The position numbers were made by a program, and so were the translations under genes. Below are positions 37,055-45,991 of a DNA stretch of 64,000 bases, one piece after another. Source of the stretch: UBA7330 sp043554545 (GTDB lineage: Bacteria > Bacteroidota > Bacteroidia > Cytophagales > Cyclobacteriaceae); assembly GCA_043554545.1 (NCBI GenBank), contig CP121337.1, forward strand, positions 2,666,001-2,730,000. Reading direction: 5' to 3'. Positions within the stretch are counted from its first letter, which is position 1, and each line of letters begins with the position of its first letter. The notes beneath the pieces were generated by a model, which saw only the letters and a program-made list of their open reading frames with translations, ran no database searches and had not been told where the DNA came from.

Positions 37055-37333
37055 ATGTCAAAACTAAATTTCAAACCATTAGCCGACAGGGTTCTGGTTG
37101 AACCGGCTGCAGCTGAAGAAAAAACAGCTTCTGGGATCATCATTCCTGACACAGCAAAAGAAAAACCTCAAAAAGGAGCTATAGTAGCTGTTGGTACTGG
37201 TAAGAAAGATGAACCTCTTAATGTAAAGGTTGGAGACCAGGTACTTTACGGAAAATATTCCGGAACAGAAATCACGATTGAAGGTACAGAATACCTGATC
37301 ATGAAAGAAGCTGACATCTACGGAATTATTTAA
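37055..37333 (+). CDS. groES: Co-chaperonin GroES
   Basis: The 92-aa co-chaperonin has the standard features: start LNFKPLADRVLVEPAAAEEKTASGI, the mobile loop, the KVGDQVLYGKYSGTEITI roof/barrel region and the end LIMKEADIYGII. It forms the heptameric lid of the GroEL chamber in the cytoplasm. It is followed after 34 bp by groEL with no terminator between, a standard groESL operon. The 225-bp upstream region carries several TGTCA palindromes and a sigma54-like promoter, discussed separately. Confidence 0.98.
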   Translation: MSKLNFKPLADRVLVEPAAAEEKTASGIIIPDTAKEKPQKGAIVAVGTGKKDEPLNVKVGDQVLYGKYSGTEITIEGTEYLIMKEADIYGII

Positions 37334-37367
37334 ACAAGAAAACGTACTAATTAAAAATTAAAGAGAA

Positions 37368-39008
37368 ATGGCAAAAGATATATTTTTTGATACCGATGCG
37401 AGAGACAGTCTGAAAAGAGGTGTTGACATTCTTGCAGACGCTGTTAAAGTAACCTTAGGACCAAAAGGAAGAAACGTAATATTAGACAAGAAATTTGGTG
37501 CACCTTCTGTAACGAAAGATGGTGTTTCTGTAGCCAAAGAAATTGAACTGAAAGAGCCTATTGAAAACATGGGAGCTCAGTTGGTAAAAGAAGTTGCTTC
37601 TAAAACTGCTGATGATGCGGGAGACGGAACTACAACTGCTACAGTATTAACACAATCAATTTTCAGTCACGGAATTAAAAACGTGGCCGCAGGAGCAAAC
37701 CCAATGGACCTTAAAAGAGGCATTGATAAAGCAGTTGCTAAAGTTGTTGAAGACCTTAGAAAGCAGTCTAAAACAATCAACACCTCTGAGGAAATTTCTC
37801 AGGTAGCTTCTGTTTCAGCGAATAACGATACTGAAATCGGAGGAATGATCGCTGATGCGATGGAAAAAGTTGGAAAAGACGGCGTAATCACTGTTGAAGA
37901 GGCAAAAGGTACTGAAACAGAAGTAAAAACTGTTGAAGGTATGCAATTTGACAGAGGATACCTTTCTCCATACTTCGTGACCAATACTGAAAAGATGGAA
38001 GCTGAGTTGGAGAACCCTTACATTCTTATTTATGATAAGAAAATCTCTAATATGAAGGAATTACTTCCTGTCTTGGAAGCTACTGCTCAGACCGGAAAGC
38101 CTTTATTGATCATTTCAGAAGACGTGGAAGGTGAAGCGTTAGCTACCTTGGTAGTAAACAAGATCAGGGGTTCCCTGAAAATTGCTGCTGTAAAGGCTCC
38201 TGGATTTGGAGACAGAAGAAAAGCCATGTTGGAAGACATTGCAGTATTAACAGGTGGTACAGTAATCTCTGAAGAAAGGGGCTATAAACTTGAGAATGCT
38301 ACTCTGGACTCTTTGGGTACAGCAGAGAAAATCAACATCGACAAAGACAACACGATCATTGTAAATGGTGCTGGTAAAAAAGACGAAATCGTTGCAAGAG
38401 TAAATCAGCTTAAACAACAGATCGAAAACACTACTTCTGACTATGACAAGGAAAAACTACAAGAAAGACTTGCTAAGCTTTCTGGTGGTGTAGCTATCCT
38501 TTATATCGGAGCAGCTACTGAAGTAGAAATGAAAGAGAAGAAAGACCGTGTAGATGATGCCTTACACGCGACCAGAGCAGCTGTTCAGGAAGGAATCGTT
38601 GCCGGTGGTGGTGTTGCCTTCATCCGTGCCATGAAGTCGCTTGACGGCTTGAAATTGGATAACCTTGACCAGAATACTGGTGTGAAGATCATTCTTCAGG
38701 CAATCCAATCTCCATTGAGAACAATTGTAGAGAACGCTGGTGGAGAAGCATCTGTCGTGGTAAATGAAGTAATCAACGGTAAAGATGATTATGGATACAA
38801 TGCTGCTACAGGAGAATATGTAAACATGTTCAAAGCAGGTATCATAGACCCTACTAAGGTGACAAGGTTGGCACTAGAGAATGCAGCATCTATTGCAGCA
38901 CTCCTATTGACTACCGAAGCTGTAGTAGCTGATCATCCTGAACAAGAAGCTCCATCTATGCCAGGCGGTGGCGGAATGCCAGGTGGTGGCATGGGCGGCA
39001 TGATGTAA
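37368..39008 (+). CDS. groL: Chaperonin GroEL
   Basis: The 546-aa chaperonin has every family hallmark: ATP-binding DAVKVTLGPKGRNV near the start, the DGTTTATVL segment, the apical-domain sequence GYLSPYFVTN, the C-terminal equatorial AATGEYVNM and the flexible Gly/Met tail GGMPGGGMGGMM. It assists folding inside the GroEL-GroES cage. There is no sign of divergence or truncation. The operon ends at a strong intrinsic terminator 21 bp past the stop. Confidence 0.99.
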   Translation: MAKDIFFDTDARDSLKRGVDILADAVKVTLGPKGRNVILDKKFGAPSVTKDGVSVAKEIELKEPIENMGAQLVKEVASKTADDAGDGTTTATVLTQSIFSHGIKNVAAGANPMDLKRGIDKAVAKVVEDLRKQSKTINTSEEISQVASVSANNDTEIGGMIADAMEKVGKDGVITVEEAKGTETEVKTVEGMQFDRGYLSPYFVTNTEKMEAELENPYILIYDKKISNMKELLPVLEATAQTGKPLLIISEDVEGEALATLVVNKIRGSLKIAAVKAPGFGDRRKAMLEDIAVLTGGTVISEERGYKLENATLDSLGTAEKINIDKDNTIIVNGAGKKDEIVARVNQLKQQIENTTSDYDKEKLQERLAKLSGGVAILYIGAATEVEMKEKKDRVDDALHATRAAVQEGIVAGGGVAFIRAMKSLDGLKLDNLDQNTGVKIILQAIQSPLRTIVENAGGEASVVVNEVINGKDDYGYNAATGEYVNMFKAGIIDPTKVTRLALENAASIAALLLTTEAVVADHPEQEAPSMPGGGGMPGGGMGGMM

Positions 39009-39029
39009 TCATCATAAAACGCATATTAA

Positions 39030-39066
39030 AATACCCTGACAGGTTTCTGTCAGGGTATTTTTTTTA
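39030..39066 (+). terminator. Intrinsic terminator of groESL
   Basis: Perfect 13-bp stem AATACCCTGACAG / CTGTCAGGGTATT with a GTTT loop, followed by a run of T. The stem core CTGACAG...CTGTCAG resembles the TGACA/TGTCA palindromes upstream of groES and miaB, but with a longer spacer. Confidence 0.9.
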
Positions 39067-39211
39067 CTAAAAGGGTGAATGCAACTCCCAATTTGCAATG
39101 GAATAGCACTTTTAGCAATACACTTAGCTCGCTTTTGCTAGGCTATTGACGACATGGTTATCCGTTTTTCAAAGCTAATGAGTTACTTTGAGGTTAATTA
39201 AAACAATACTT

Positions 39212-39892
39212 ATGCATAAATCCGGCAAGCTTCTATTAGCCATCCTTCTCTTTTCGGTACTTTCCAATTTTTCGAAAGCACAAGGCCTCTCCTTTTCCTA
39301 CTTAATACCAACTAATGGTTATCTCTCTGCACCTGTGAGTCCTTTTTCGCTAAGAGGTGTTGGTTTTGACTTCGGGTTGGTTGGGCTGGAAACAGGGTTC
39401 ACACTCTACTCCGTTCCTGGCCTTCCGATGGATGGACTGCCCTTTAAAAGCAACAAACCCCTCATTGGCCCGGGTTTCGCTACACTTGTACCCGCAGAGA
39501 TTTCACTGACCATTGATACAAAAGCCGTATCCTTTAAACTACTTGGAGGTGGGTTTGGAATTTGGAACATCAACCCCAGAATCAATTATGGGAATTTCGA
39601 CCGGGCGATTAAGGCTTACGAGAGCTGGGACGTAGCGAATGCCAGCCTGGGGATTGAAAATGGATTAGGCATCGGATGGATGGCTGGATTTGGTATTGAA
39701 CTGCACGTAAGTCAGAAATTTTCAATCACTTCAGAACTACAATATTTATCCGGACGCATCAATTCGCCTGTTGCAGGTACCTATCAGGGTGGCAACGAAG
39801 GTGGGATCATCGAGACGAAATTGGCAGATTTCCCAGATGCAAATACGCTTATTCAAGGATTTGAGCTCTCTTTAGGAGCCAACTTAAACTAG
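39212..39892 (+). CDS. Secreted or outer-membrane protein of unknown function
   Basis: ATG 39212 (226 aa) gives a clean signal peptide, hydrophobic LLLAILLFSVL ending near SKA before QG. A TTG at 39188 would add eight residues and disturb this; it overlaps a -7-like TTACTTTG. The mature part is rich in Gly and hydrophobic strands (FGLVGLETGFTLYSV, VSFKLLGGGFGIWNI, IGWMAGFGIELHVSQKFSITSELQYL) and ends with FELSLGANLN, consistent with a small outer-membrane barrel. No named family is recognised. Its downstream end nearly touches the convergent POT transporter gene. Confidence 0.7.
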   Translation: MHKSGKLLLAILLFSVLSNFSKAQGLSFSYLIPTNGYLSAPVSPFSLRGVGFDFGLVGLETGFTLYSVPGLPMDGLPFKSNKPLIGPGFATLVPAEISLTIDTKAVSFKLLGGGFGIWNINPRINYGNFDRAIKAYESWDVANASLGIENGLGIGWMAGFGIELHVSQKFSITSELQYLSGRINSPVAGTYQGGNEGGIIETKLADFPDANTLIQGFELSLGANLN

Positions 39893-39896
39893 CACC

Positions 39897-41393
39897 TTAC
39901 TTCACATTACCCGTCAGCTTTCGTAAAAGAGGACTCAACAGGAGCATGACCAGCCCGGCACCAACAATCAATTTTGTAATGAACCAAAATAACTCAGGAA
40001 GCAGGTTAGGATTCATGCTTATCTGACTCTCATCAAATTCCCCGGCAACAAGTCCGGCAATTAAATTCCCGAGTGCTGTTGCCATAAACCAAACACCCAT
40101 CATCTGTCCCACCAGCTTCTTTGGTGATAACTTGGTCACTGCAGAAAGCCCTATCGGTGAAAAGCTCAATTCACCGGTGGTATGTAATAAATAGGTCATA
40201 AGTAGCCAGGTAGGCAGTACTTGATTCCCTTTTGCAACAATTTCAGAGGCAAACGCCATTACTGCAAAACCGCAACCAAGAAAAATAAGACCCATTGAGA
40301 ATTTAATTGGCGTATTTGGTTCCAGATTCTTCTTAGCCAGCGTAATCCACATCCAACCAAAGAAAGGAGATAAGAGAATAATAAAAATAGGGTTTACCGC
40401 CTGCAACCAGCTGGCAGGCATTTCCCAACCTCCTATCATTCTATCTGTATATCTGTCAGCAAAAAGATTCAATGATGATCCAGCCTGTTCAAATCCTGAC
40501 CAAAAGACTCCCGAGAAGAAAAACAAAATAAGAATCATCCCTATTTTCTTTTTTTCATCTTTTGTTAACTCCTCTACCGTATAGATATATATAAAATAGG
40601 CTGTGATAGCAACTATAATAACGATTCCTGATGCATTGGCTATGACCAACGGATCCAACACAATTATTTGTGTCAACAGTGAAACTAAAAACAGGATGAT
40701 CGCAACTCCTATGATCCACAAGGCACGGGTAATCGAGTTTCTTCGTTTTAAGTCCCGCTTTTCATCTCCAGTAGATTCGGGATGGGCTCCTACATCTCCC
40801 AGATATTTTTCAGTCATTTTATATTGAATAACTCCAATCACCATGCCTACGCCTGCAGCTCCAAATCCATAATGCCAGGAAAACCCTTCACCTAACCATC
40901 CGGTGATCAGTGGTGCAATAAATGCACCTATGTTTATTCCCATATAATAAATGGAATAACCCGCATCCCGCCTAGCAGGATCACTCTTTGTATATAAACC
41001 TCCTACGATACTGGATATGTTTGGCTTTAGTAATCCTGTGCCAACGATGATTAAAAATAATCCGAGGAAAAATGTTTCATTGGTTGGAATAGCCATACAG
41101 AAATGGCCTGCCGCAATGGTAATTCCTCCATAAAAAACGGCTTTTCTAAGACCAAAGTACTTATCCGCTAACCAACCACCAGGCAAGGCAAGCAGATAGA
41201 CAAACATGGTATATAATCCATAAACAGCCGCACTTGTTTTATCATCCAGACCTAATCCACCATTAACAGCAGAGTCAACCATAAAAAGGATGAGTAAAGC
41301 TCTCATCCCATAATAGGAAAAGCGTTCCCACATTTCGGTAAAAAACAATGTTGCCAATCCCCGCGGGTGACCAAAAAACGATTTATCCTCCAT
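39897..41393 (-). CDS. POT/PTR-family proton-dependent peptide transporter
   Basis: The 498-aa protein is an MFS-fold transporter with about 12-14 membrane helices. The POT signature motif E-x-x-E-R-F-x-Y-Y is present as FTEMWERFSYYG near residues 17-28, as is the second signature YSIYYMGINIGAFIAPLITGWLGE. It imports di- and tripeptides with protons across the inner membrane. Cytoplasmic loops are charged (GDEKRDLKRRN). The gene stands alone, convergent with the barrel-like gene. Upstream on its strand a TATACTTG element (near 41404-41445) may be the -7 box. Peptide uptake fits a protein-degrading lifestyle, suggested by the peptidases elsewhere in the window. Confidence 0.93.
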   Translation of the reverse strand: MEDKSFFGHPRGLATLFFTEMWERFSYYGMRALLILFMVDSAVNGGLGLDDKTSAAVYGLYTMFVYLLALPGGWLADKYFGLRKAVFYGGITIAAGHFCMAIPTNETFFLGLFLIIVGTGLLKPNISSIVGGLYTKSDPARRDAGYSIYYMGINIGAFIAPLITGWLGEGFSWHYGFGAAGVGMVIGVIQYKMTEKYLGDVGAHPESTGDEKRDLKRRNSITRALWIIGVAIILFLVSLLTQIIVLDPLVIANASGIVIIVAITAYFIYIYTVEELTKDEKKKIGMILILFFFSGVFWSGFEQAGSSLNLFADRYTDRMIGGWEMPASWLQAVNPIFIILLSPFFGWMWITLAKKNLEPNTPIKFSMGLIFLGCGFAVMAFASEIVAKGNQVLPTWLLMTYLLHTTGELSFSPIGLSAVTKLSPKKLVGQMMGVWFMATALGNLIAGLVAGEFDESQISMNPNLLPELFWFITKLIVGAGLVMLLLSPLLRKLTGNVK

Positions 41394-41549
41394 TACTGAT
41401 TATTAGATGAGCGACAAGTATAATGAAAGATTATATTCAACACCACCATGTAATAATAAAAATCAGAAAACACAGTGACGATCCTCAGTAGATATGAACG
41501 GAGATAACATGACATTTGCCTCAATTAGAAAAAACAAAAGAAAGCTGTT

Positions 41550-43181
41550 ATGAAAGAATATGGTTTAAAATCAGAAAAAAGCGGACTGGAGGCTGCCGGA
41601 ATTAAAAAAGTTAAGGAAGCACATTGGAATTTAACTCCTGCAGAATTAATTGAGGACGCAGTGCACGATGAAGAAGGACACCTGACAGACACTGGAGCAC
41701 TCATGTGCGACACTGGCGTTTTCACAGGAAGGTCACCACAAGATCGATTCATCGTTGAGGATGAAGTAACTAAAGACAAAGTATGGTGGGGGAATATCAA
41801 CAAACCTATCAGCCCGGAAAGTTTTGACCGCATTCACAGTAAAATGATCGGTTACCTCGAGGAAAAAAGGGTCTATGTAAGAGACGCTTATGCAGGCGCT
41901 GACAAAACACATCGACTTAAACTTAGAGTAATCAATACCATGGCTTGGCACAACCTGTTTTGCTATAACATGTTTATTGCTCCTCCTGATTATAAGTTGC
42001 AGGATTTCATACCAAACTTCACAATCATCTGTTGTCCTGAATTTGAAGCAGACCCCGAAACCGACGGTGTGCGTCAGGAAAACTTCGCTATCATCAACCT
42101 AAAGAAAAGAATGATCCTGGTAGGTGGTACCATGTATTCCGGGGAGATGAAGAAAGGCATATTCACTGTATTAAACTTCCTATTACCCACTGAAGAAGAT
42201 GTACTTCCTATGCACTGCTCTGCAAACATGGGAATTGAAAAACATGATACTGCCATTTACTTTGGATTGTCAGGAACAGGTAAAACAACCTTATCAGCAG
42301 ACCCTGAGCGCCTGTTGATTGGGGATGACGAACATGGATGGACGGATAAAAACGTTTTCAATTTTGAAGGAGGATGCTATGCCAAGGTGATTGATCTGAA
42401 AGAAGAAAAAGAACCAGATATTTTTAAAGCGATCAAATACGGAGCTATCCTTGAAAACACCCGGTTCTTACCTGACACCAGAACGGTAGATTATACCAAC
42501 AAAGAAGTAACCGAAAATACACGGGTATCCTATCCTATTGATCATATCAGAAATATTGCAAAACCGTCAATTGGTGGAATACCTCATAACATTTTCTTCC
42601 TGACCTGTGATGCCTTTGGCGTGATCCCTCCGATACAAAGGTTATCAAAAGGGCAAGCCATGTATCATTTCATCTCAGGATATACCTCAAAAGTTGCCGG
42701 AACTGAAGCGGGCATTACGGAACCTTCTCCAGTCTTTTCTGCATGTTTCGGAGCACCTTTCATGCCTCTCCACCCTACCGCATACGCAGAGATGCTAGGT
42801 AAAAAAATGGAAAACCATGAAGTAAATGTTTGGCTCATCAATACAGGCTGGACCGGTGGACCTTATGGTGTAGGCTCCAGAATTAAACTGAAATATACCA
42901 GAGCCATGATCTCAGCCGCTCTGTCCGGAGTACTTGATAATGTAGGATACCGAAAGCATTCAATCTTTGGAGCAGAAATGCCATTAACGTGTCCAAACGT
43001 TCCAAATGAAATTCTAAGCCCAAGGGAAACCTGGAAAGATGACCCTGCATTTTACAAAATGGCGAATGAACTTGCCGAGAAATTCCAAAAGAACTTTGAT
43101 AAGTTCAGAGACAATGCCAGTGACGAGATCCTGGCTGGAGAACCTCAGAGGAATGTGAAGTTTCAGGAGAAAGTAAGCTAA
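41550..43181 (+). CDS. pckA: ATP-dependent phosphoenolpyruvate carboxykinase
   Basis: The 543-aa enzyme converts oxaloacetate and ATP to PEP, CO2 and ADP, the entry to gluconeogenesis. Seen: GRSPQDRFIVED (substrate arginine region), the P-loop GLSGTGKTTLSADP, the metal-binding GDDEHGW, FEGGCYAK, and the nucleotide-adenine segment NTGWTGGPYGVGSRI. Length is normal for the ATP-type (bacterial/plant) family. A GACATTTG element at 41510-41517 matches TAnnTTTG in seven of eight positions and may be the promoter. The gene ends in an intrinsic terminator. Confidence 0.97.
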   Translation: MKEYGLKSEKSGLEAAGIKKVKEAHWNLTPAELIEDAVHDEEGHLTDTGALMCDTGVFTGRSPQDRFIVEDEVTKDKVWWGNINKPISPESFDRIHSKMIGYLEEKRVYVRDAYAGADKTHRLKLRVINTMAWHNLFCYNMFIAPPDYKLQDFIPNFTIICCPEFEADPETDGVRQENFAIINLKKRMILVGGTMYSGEMKKGIFTVLNFLLPTEEDVLPMHCSANMGIEKHDTAIYFGLSGTGKTTLSADPERLLIGDDEHGWTDKNVFNFEGGCYAKVIDLKEEKEPDIFKAIKYGAILENTRFLPDTRTVDYTNKEVTENTRVSYPIDHIRNIAKPSIGGIPHNIFFLTCDAFGVIPPIQRLSKGQAMYHFISGYTSKVAGTEAGITEPSPVFSACFGAPFMPLHPTAYAEMLGKKMENHEVNVWLINTGWTGGPYGVGSRIKLKYTRAMISAALSGVLDNVGYRKHSIFGAEMPLTCPNVPNEILSPRETWKDDPAFYKMANELAEKFQKNFDKFRDNASDEILAGEPQRNVKFQEKVS

Positions 43182-43206
43182 TTCATTTGATCCAACAGCT
43201 TGTTTT

Positions 43207-43237
43207 AAGGGCGTCCCATGCGGGCCGCCCTTTTTTA
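43207..43237 (+). terminator. Intrinsic terminator after pckA
   Basis: Stem AAGGGCG (43207-43213) with CGCCCTT (43226-43232), an inner CCC/GGG pair, and six T directly after. Confidence 0.85.
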
Positions 43238-43296
43238 TTCGCTGACTTAGAATGGTTTCTGTTTTATTATGCCCGCAAATTTCATAACATTACAAA

Positions 43297-43674
43297 ATGA
43301 AAATAGCAATCATTGCCCATGATGGGAAGAAAGCAGAAATGGTAGCTTTCCTACTGAAATACAAAAAATGGCTGGAGAAAGTCAACCTGGTCTCTACGGG
43401 CACCACAGGGTCTCATGTGGAGAAAGCAGGGCTAAAAGTTCACAAATATCTTTCCGGACCTATTGGTGGTGATGCACAAATAGCTGCAGAAGCGGCAGAG
43501 AAAAAGCTGGACCTGGTTATCTTTTTTAGAGATCCACTTGATAAGCACCCTCATGAGCCTGATGTGCAAATGCTTATGCGTATATGTGATGTACATAACA
43601 TACCACTAGCTACTAACCCGGCAGCAGGAGGACTCATGATGGATTCATTACTTAAAAAAATAATTAAAGAATGA
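43297..43674 (+). CDS. mgsA: Methylglyoxal synthase
   Basis: The 125-aa enzyme converts dihydroxyacetone phosphate to methylglyoxal and phosphate, a bypass of lower glycolysis that relieves sugar-phosphate stress. Seen: the N-terminal IAIIAHDGKKAEM, the phosphate loop STGTTGSHV, the GPIGGDAQIAA segment with catalytic Asp, and FFRDPLDKHPHEPDVQMLMRICDVHNIPLATNPAA. It is slightly shorter than the E. coli enzyme (about 150 aa), mainly at the C-terminus. It overlaps the next oxidoreductase gene by 4 bp (ATGA), so the two are translationally coupled. Confidence 0.95.
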   Translation: MKIAIIAHDGKKAEMVAFLLKYKKWLEKVNLVSTGTTGSHVEKAGLKVHKYLSGPIGGDAQIAAEAAEKKLDLVIFFRDPLDKHPHEPDVQMLMRICDVHNIPLATNPAAGGLMMDSLLKKIIKE

Positions 43675-44672
43675 AAAAACTAAACTGGGGAATACTAAGC
43701 ACCTCCGCCTTTGCTCAAAGATCATTTATCCCTGCTGCTCAGCAGAGTGACATGGTAAATATTGCAGCCATTGCCTCCCGTAACTCAAGTTCAGCGCAGG
43801 AAGTTGCAAAAAAAATGGGCATCCCTAAGGCCTATGATAGTTATGAGGAATTATTGAACGATGATACCATAGATGTAATCTATAACCCATTACCGAATCA
43901 CCTGCATGTTGAATGGAGCGCAAAAGCCATCAAGTCAGGTAAACATGTGCTCTGTGAAAAGCCACTATTCATAAAGCCTGAAGAAGCAACAACACTTATT
44001 CAGTTAAGAGATGAGTATCAGGTTAAGGTGGGGGAAGCTTTCATGGTAAAAAGTCATCCACAGTGGCAAAAAGCTAAAGAGCTTGTTGACTCTGGAGCCT
44101 TGGGAGTACCCAGTATTTATTTAGGGACTTTCAACTATTTCAATGCCGATCCGGAAAACATTCGCAATATCAAAGCATATGCAGGTGGTGCTTTGTGGGA
44201 CATTGGCTGCTATACGGTTATGACTTCCCGATACATTTTTGGAGAAAACCCATTGAGAGTAATAGCATCCATCAATAATGACCCTCAGTTTGATACTGAT
44301 ACATTAAGTAGTGTAATTTTAGAATTTCCCAATGACAAAAAGGCGCAGTTTTCTGTGAGTACCCAAACAGCAAAATACCAGCGGGTACAGATTCTGGGAT
44401 CTGAAAAATCACTTGAACTAATGATTCCATTCAATGCTCCGGAAGACAGACCCTCTATTATCAAAATAAATCCCGGAGATATCCTTCTTGAGCAAGTTGA
44501 GGACATTGTAATTGATACATGCAACCATTATATCATGGAAGCTGAAGATTTTACGAAAGCCATTATTAATGATACGGAGGTTCCTGTTAGTCTGGAAGAC
44601 GCATTTGATCACAGCAGGATCATCAACGCCATTTTTGATTCGGCACGTCTGAATCAATGGGTAACACTTTAA
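43671..44672 (+). CDS. Gfo/Idh/MocA-family NAD(P)-dependent oxidoreductase
   Basis: The 333-aa protein has the N-terminal Rossmann start NWGILSTSAFAQRSFIPA and the conserved EKP motif in GKHVLCEKPLF, followed by the catalytic-region KVGEAFMVKSHP and a C-terminal alpha/beta domain with GALWDIGCYTV. Members oxidise or reduce sugar-like substrates; the actual substrate cannot be read from sequence. Coupling to mgsA (4-bp overlap) hints at a role around triose or methylglyoxal metabolism, an inference only. Its stop overlaps the stop of the convergent nucleoside transporter by 2 nt. Confidence 0.9.
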   Translation: MKKLNWGILSTSAFAQRSFIPAAQQSDMVNIAAIASRNSSSAQEVAKKMGIPKAYDSYEELLNDDTIDVIYNPLPNHLHVEWSAKAIKSGKHVLCEKPLFIKPEEATTLIQLRDEYQVKVGEAFMVKSHPQWQKAKELVDSGALGVPSIYLGTFNYFNADPENIRNIKAYAGGALWDIGCYTVMTSRYIFGENPLRVIASINNDPQFDTDTLSSVILEFPNDKKAQFSVSTQTAKYQRVQILGSEKSLELMIPFNAPEDRPSIIKINPGDILLEQVEDIVIDTCNHYIMEAEDFTKAIINDTEVPVSLEDAFDHSRIINAIFDSARLNQWVTL

Positions 44673-45958
44673 ACGCCAACCAGCACCCCTGCAATTGCGG
44701 CAGTCATCATCGTAGCCAGGGTAGCTGCAAGCAAAGCCTTCAAGCCTAATTTAGAAATGTTTCCTTGCTGTTCCGGAGCCATCCCTCCTATCCCTCCTAT
44801 TTGTATGGCGATAGAACTAAAATTCGCAAAACCACAGAGTGCATAGGTAGCAATCACAATTGACTTATTGCTCAGCTCTCCTGCCTCAATAAAATCTACC
44901 AGACTCAGGTAAGCGACAAATTCATTGACTACCACTTTCTGGCCAAGAAGAGAACCCACCTGCAAGGTGTCCTGCCATTCAACTCCGATAATAAAGGCAA
45001 AGACTCTAAATACCTGACCTAAAAGATATTCAAGAGAAAAGCCTTGAAAACTACCATTTGTAGCCTCTATTATCAGCGTATTTATTCCTATCAAGTCACC
45101 AATTGCAAATAGGATATAGTTAATTGCAGCAATCAGGGCAATGAAAGCCAGCAACATAGCGCCAATGTTGAGCGCTAGTTTCAATCCATCAGCAGCTCCC
45201 CTGGCCAAAGCGTCGATTAGGTTTACACCGAGTGAATCAGTATTCACTTTAAGATTCGTATTTATTGAATCTTTGTGTAATTCTGGAAGCATGACTTTCG
45301 ACATAACAATAGCAGCTGGGGCATTCATTATTGATGCACTAAGCAGATAGGCTGCATACTTCTCTCTTTCTAATGGGTCATCTCCTCCCAGAAATGCCAC
45401 GTACCCTGCAAGTACGCCTCCCGCAATTGTCGCCATACCTCCGGTCATGAGACACATCAACTCTGACTTTGTCATCTTTGGGATAAAAGGTCTAACTAAA
45501 AGCGGTGCTTCGGTTTGTCCAAGAAAGATATTTCCTGCTGCAGAAAGAGATTCCGCACCGGAAAGCCGCATAGTTCTTAACATAACCCACGCAATACCTT
45601 TGACAATCCATTGCAATACGCCTAAGTAATATAAGCCAGCAGAGAGGGTGGAAAAGAAAATGATGGTTGGCAAAACCTGAAGGGCAAAAATAAACCCCAT
45701 ACGCTCCGTATTCATCAAGTCACCAAACAGAAAGGAAGCGCCATCAGCTGAAAAACTTAACAACACGACAAATTGCTTACTCAGCCAATTAAAGGCAAGA
45801 CCTATCCAACCAATCTGAGTGATCAACAACCCAAACAGGATCTGTAAGGTAACCCCAGTTAGTACAAGCCTCCAGTCTATTGCTTTCCGATTATTGGAGC
45901 TTAAAGTAGCAACCCCTATTAAAAAAAATAATCCGATTAAGGCACGAAAAGCATCCAT
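44669..45958 (-). CDS. NupC-family concentrative nucleoside transporter
   Basis: The 429-aa inner-membrane protein has about ten hydrophobic helices and the CNT hallmarks: the G-Q-T-E-A motif in FLGQTEAPLLVRPF, the SIMNAPAAIVMSK segment and the late YALCGFANFSSIAIQIGG. It takes up nucleosides with sodium or protons. The gene lies 33 bp downstream of the LysR gene on the same strand, so the two may share a transcript. It is convergent with, and overlaps the stop codon of, the Gfo/Idh gene. Confidence 0.93.
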   Translation of the reverse strand: MDAFRALIGLFFLIGVATLSSNNRKAIDWRLVLTGVTLQILFGLLITQIGWIGLAFNWLSKQFVVLLSFSADGASFLFGDLMNTERMGFIFALQVLPTIIFFSTLSAGLYYLGVLQWIVKGIAWVMLRTMRLSGAESLSAAGNIFLGQTEAPLLVRPFIPKMTKSELMCLMTGGMATIAGGVLAGYVAFLGGDDPLEREKYAAYLLSASIMNAPAAIVMSKVMLPELHKDSINTNLKVNTDSLGVNLIDALARGAADGLKLALNIGAMLLAFIALIAAINYILFAIGDLIGINTLIIEATNGSFQGFSLEYLLGQVFRVFAFIIGVEWQDTLQVGSLLGQKVVVNEFVAYLSLVDFIEAGELSNKSIVIATYALCGFANFSSIAIQIGGIGGMAPEQQGNISKLGLKALLAATLATMMTAAIAGVLVGV

Positions 45959-45991
45959 ATAATAGACTTATGTGAAAATGTAAAAGTCAGA

